Shown in pieces: positions 63,943 through 64,000 of a DNA stretch of 64,000 bases. A program made the translations under genes and the position numbers. The notes beneath the pieces are model-generated. The model was not told where the DNA came from, did not search any database, and worked only from the letters and a program-made list of their open reading frames with translations. This stretch comes from Chrysomallon squamiferum (lineage: Eukaryota > Mollusca > Gastropoda > Neomphalida > Peltospiridae). The stretch is taken from the NCBI GenBank assembly GCA_012295275.1, contig CM022673.1, forward strand, positions 25,057,261 to 25,121,260, written 5' to 3'. Every line of letters begins with the position of its first letter. Position 1 is the first letter of the stretch.

Positions 63943-64000
63943 CTGAAGAGATAAAAATACAAGTTGCAAAAATTTGTTTTCCTTTCAAAAAATGTCTGCA

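Overview
This is a window of animal nuclear DNA. It is very AT-rich, most of it is intron or intergenic sequence, and it is crowded with long pure microsatellites: (CA)n, (GT)n, (AG)n, (AAT)n, (AAAT)n, (ATGT)n, homopolymers and one large 28-bp minisatellite. There are no bacterial-type operons, rRNAs or CRISPR arrays. Spliced coding exons with GT/AG boundaries, large introns, DNA-transposon relics and an endogenous parvovirus-like copy suggest an invertebrate metazoan, perhaps a mollusc or arthropod. I cannot fix the taxon from the sequence alone.

Layout. (1) From about 16.4 kb to 53.8 kb there are four widely spaced minus-strand exons, at 16394-16579, 34576-34728, 50158-50226 and 53690-53763. 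Each contains an ATG and ends at a good splice donor in phase 0, with a different N-terminus. The simplest reading is one large gene transcribed leftwards from several alternative promoters, with its common exons beyond position 1. I do not recognise its product. (2) From 55.7 to 59.9 kb there is a plus-strand endogenous parvovirus-like element. A broken capsid-like region comes first. It is interrupted by a 0.9-kb inverted-repeat transposon flanked by TA. An uninterrupted 620-codon NS1-like Rep/SF3-helicase frame follows. (3) At 63.1-63.95 kb are the last two exons of a second minus-strand gene whose 5' part lies beyond the right edge. They encode a transmembrane segment and a Ser-rich basic tail.

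Most notable signals. The NS1-like frame is intact beside a decayed capsid region, in an unusual capsid-before-NS1 order. The stop codon of the right-hand gene lies in a UGA-CGG context. It is followed by a short hairpin and a 34-codon in-frame extension encoding a hydrophobic segment, which makes it a candidate for stop-codon readthrough or for a recent nonsense change. The set of phase-0 alternative first exons, and a minisatellite of about 1.15 kb that is open in all three forward frames, are also worth checking.

The rest, including most open frames of 60-150 codons, appears to be non-coding or simple repeat. Boundaries and repeat counts were read by eye.
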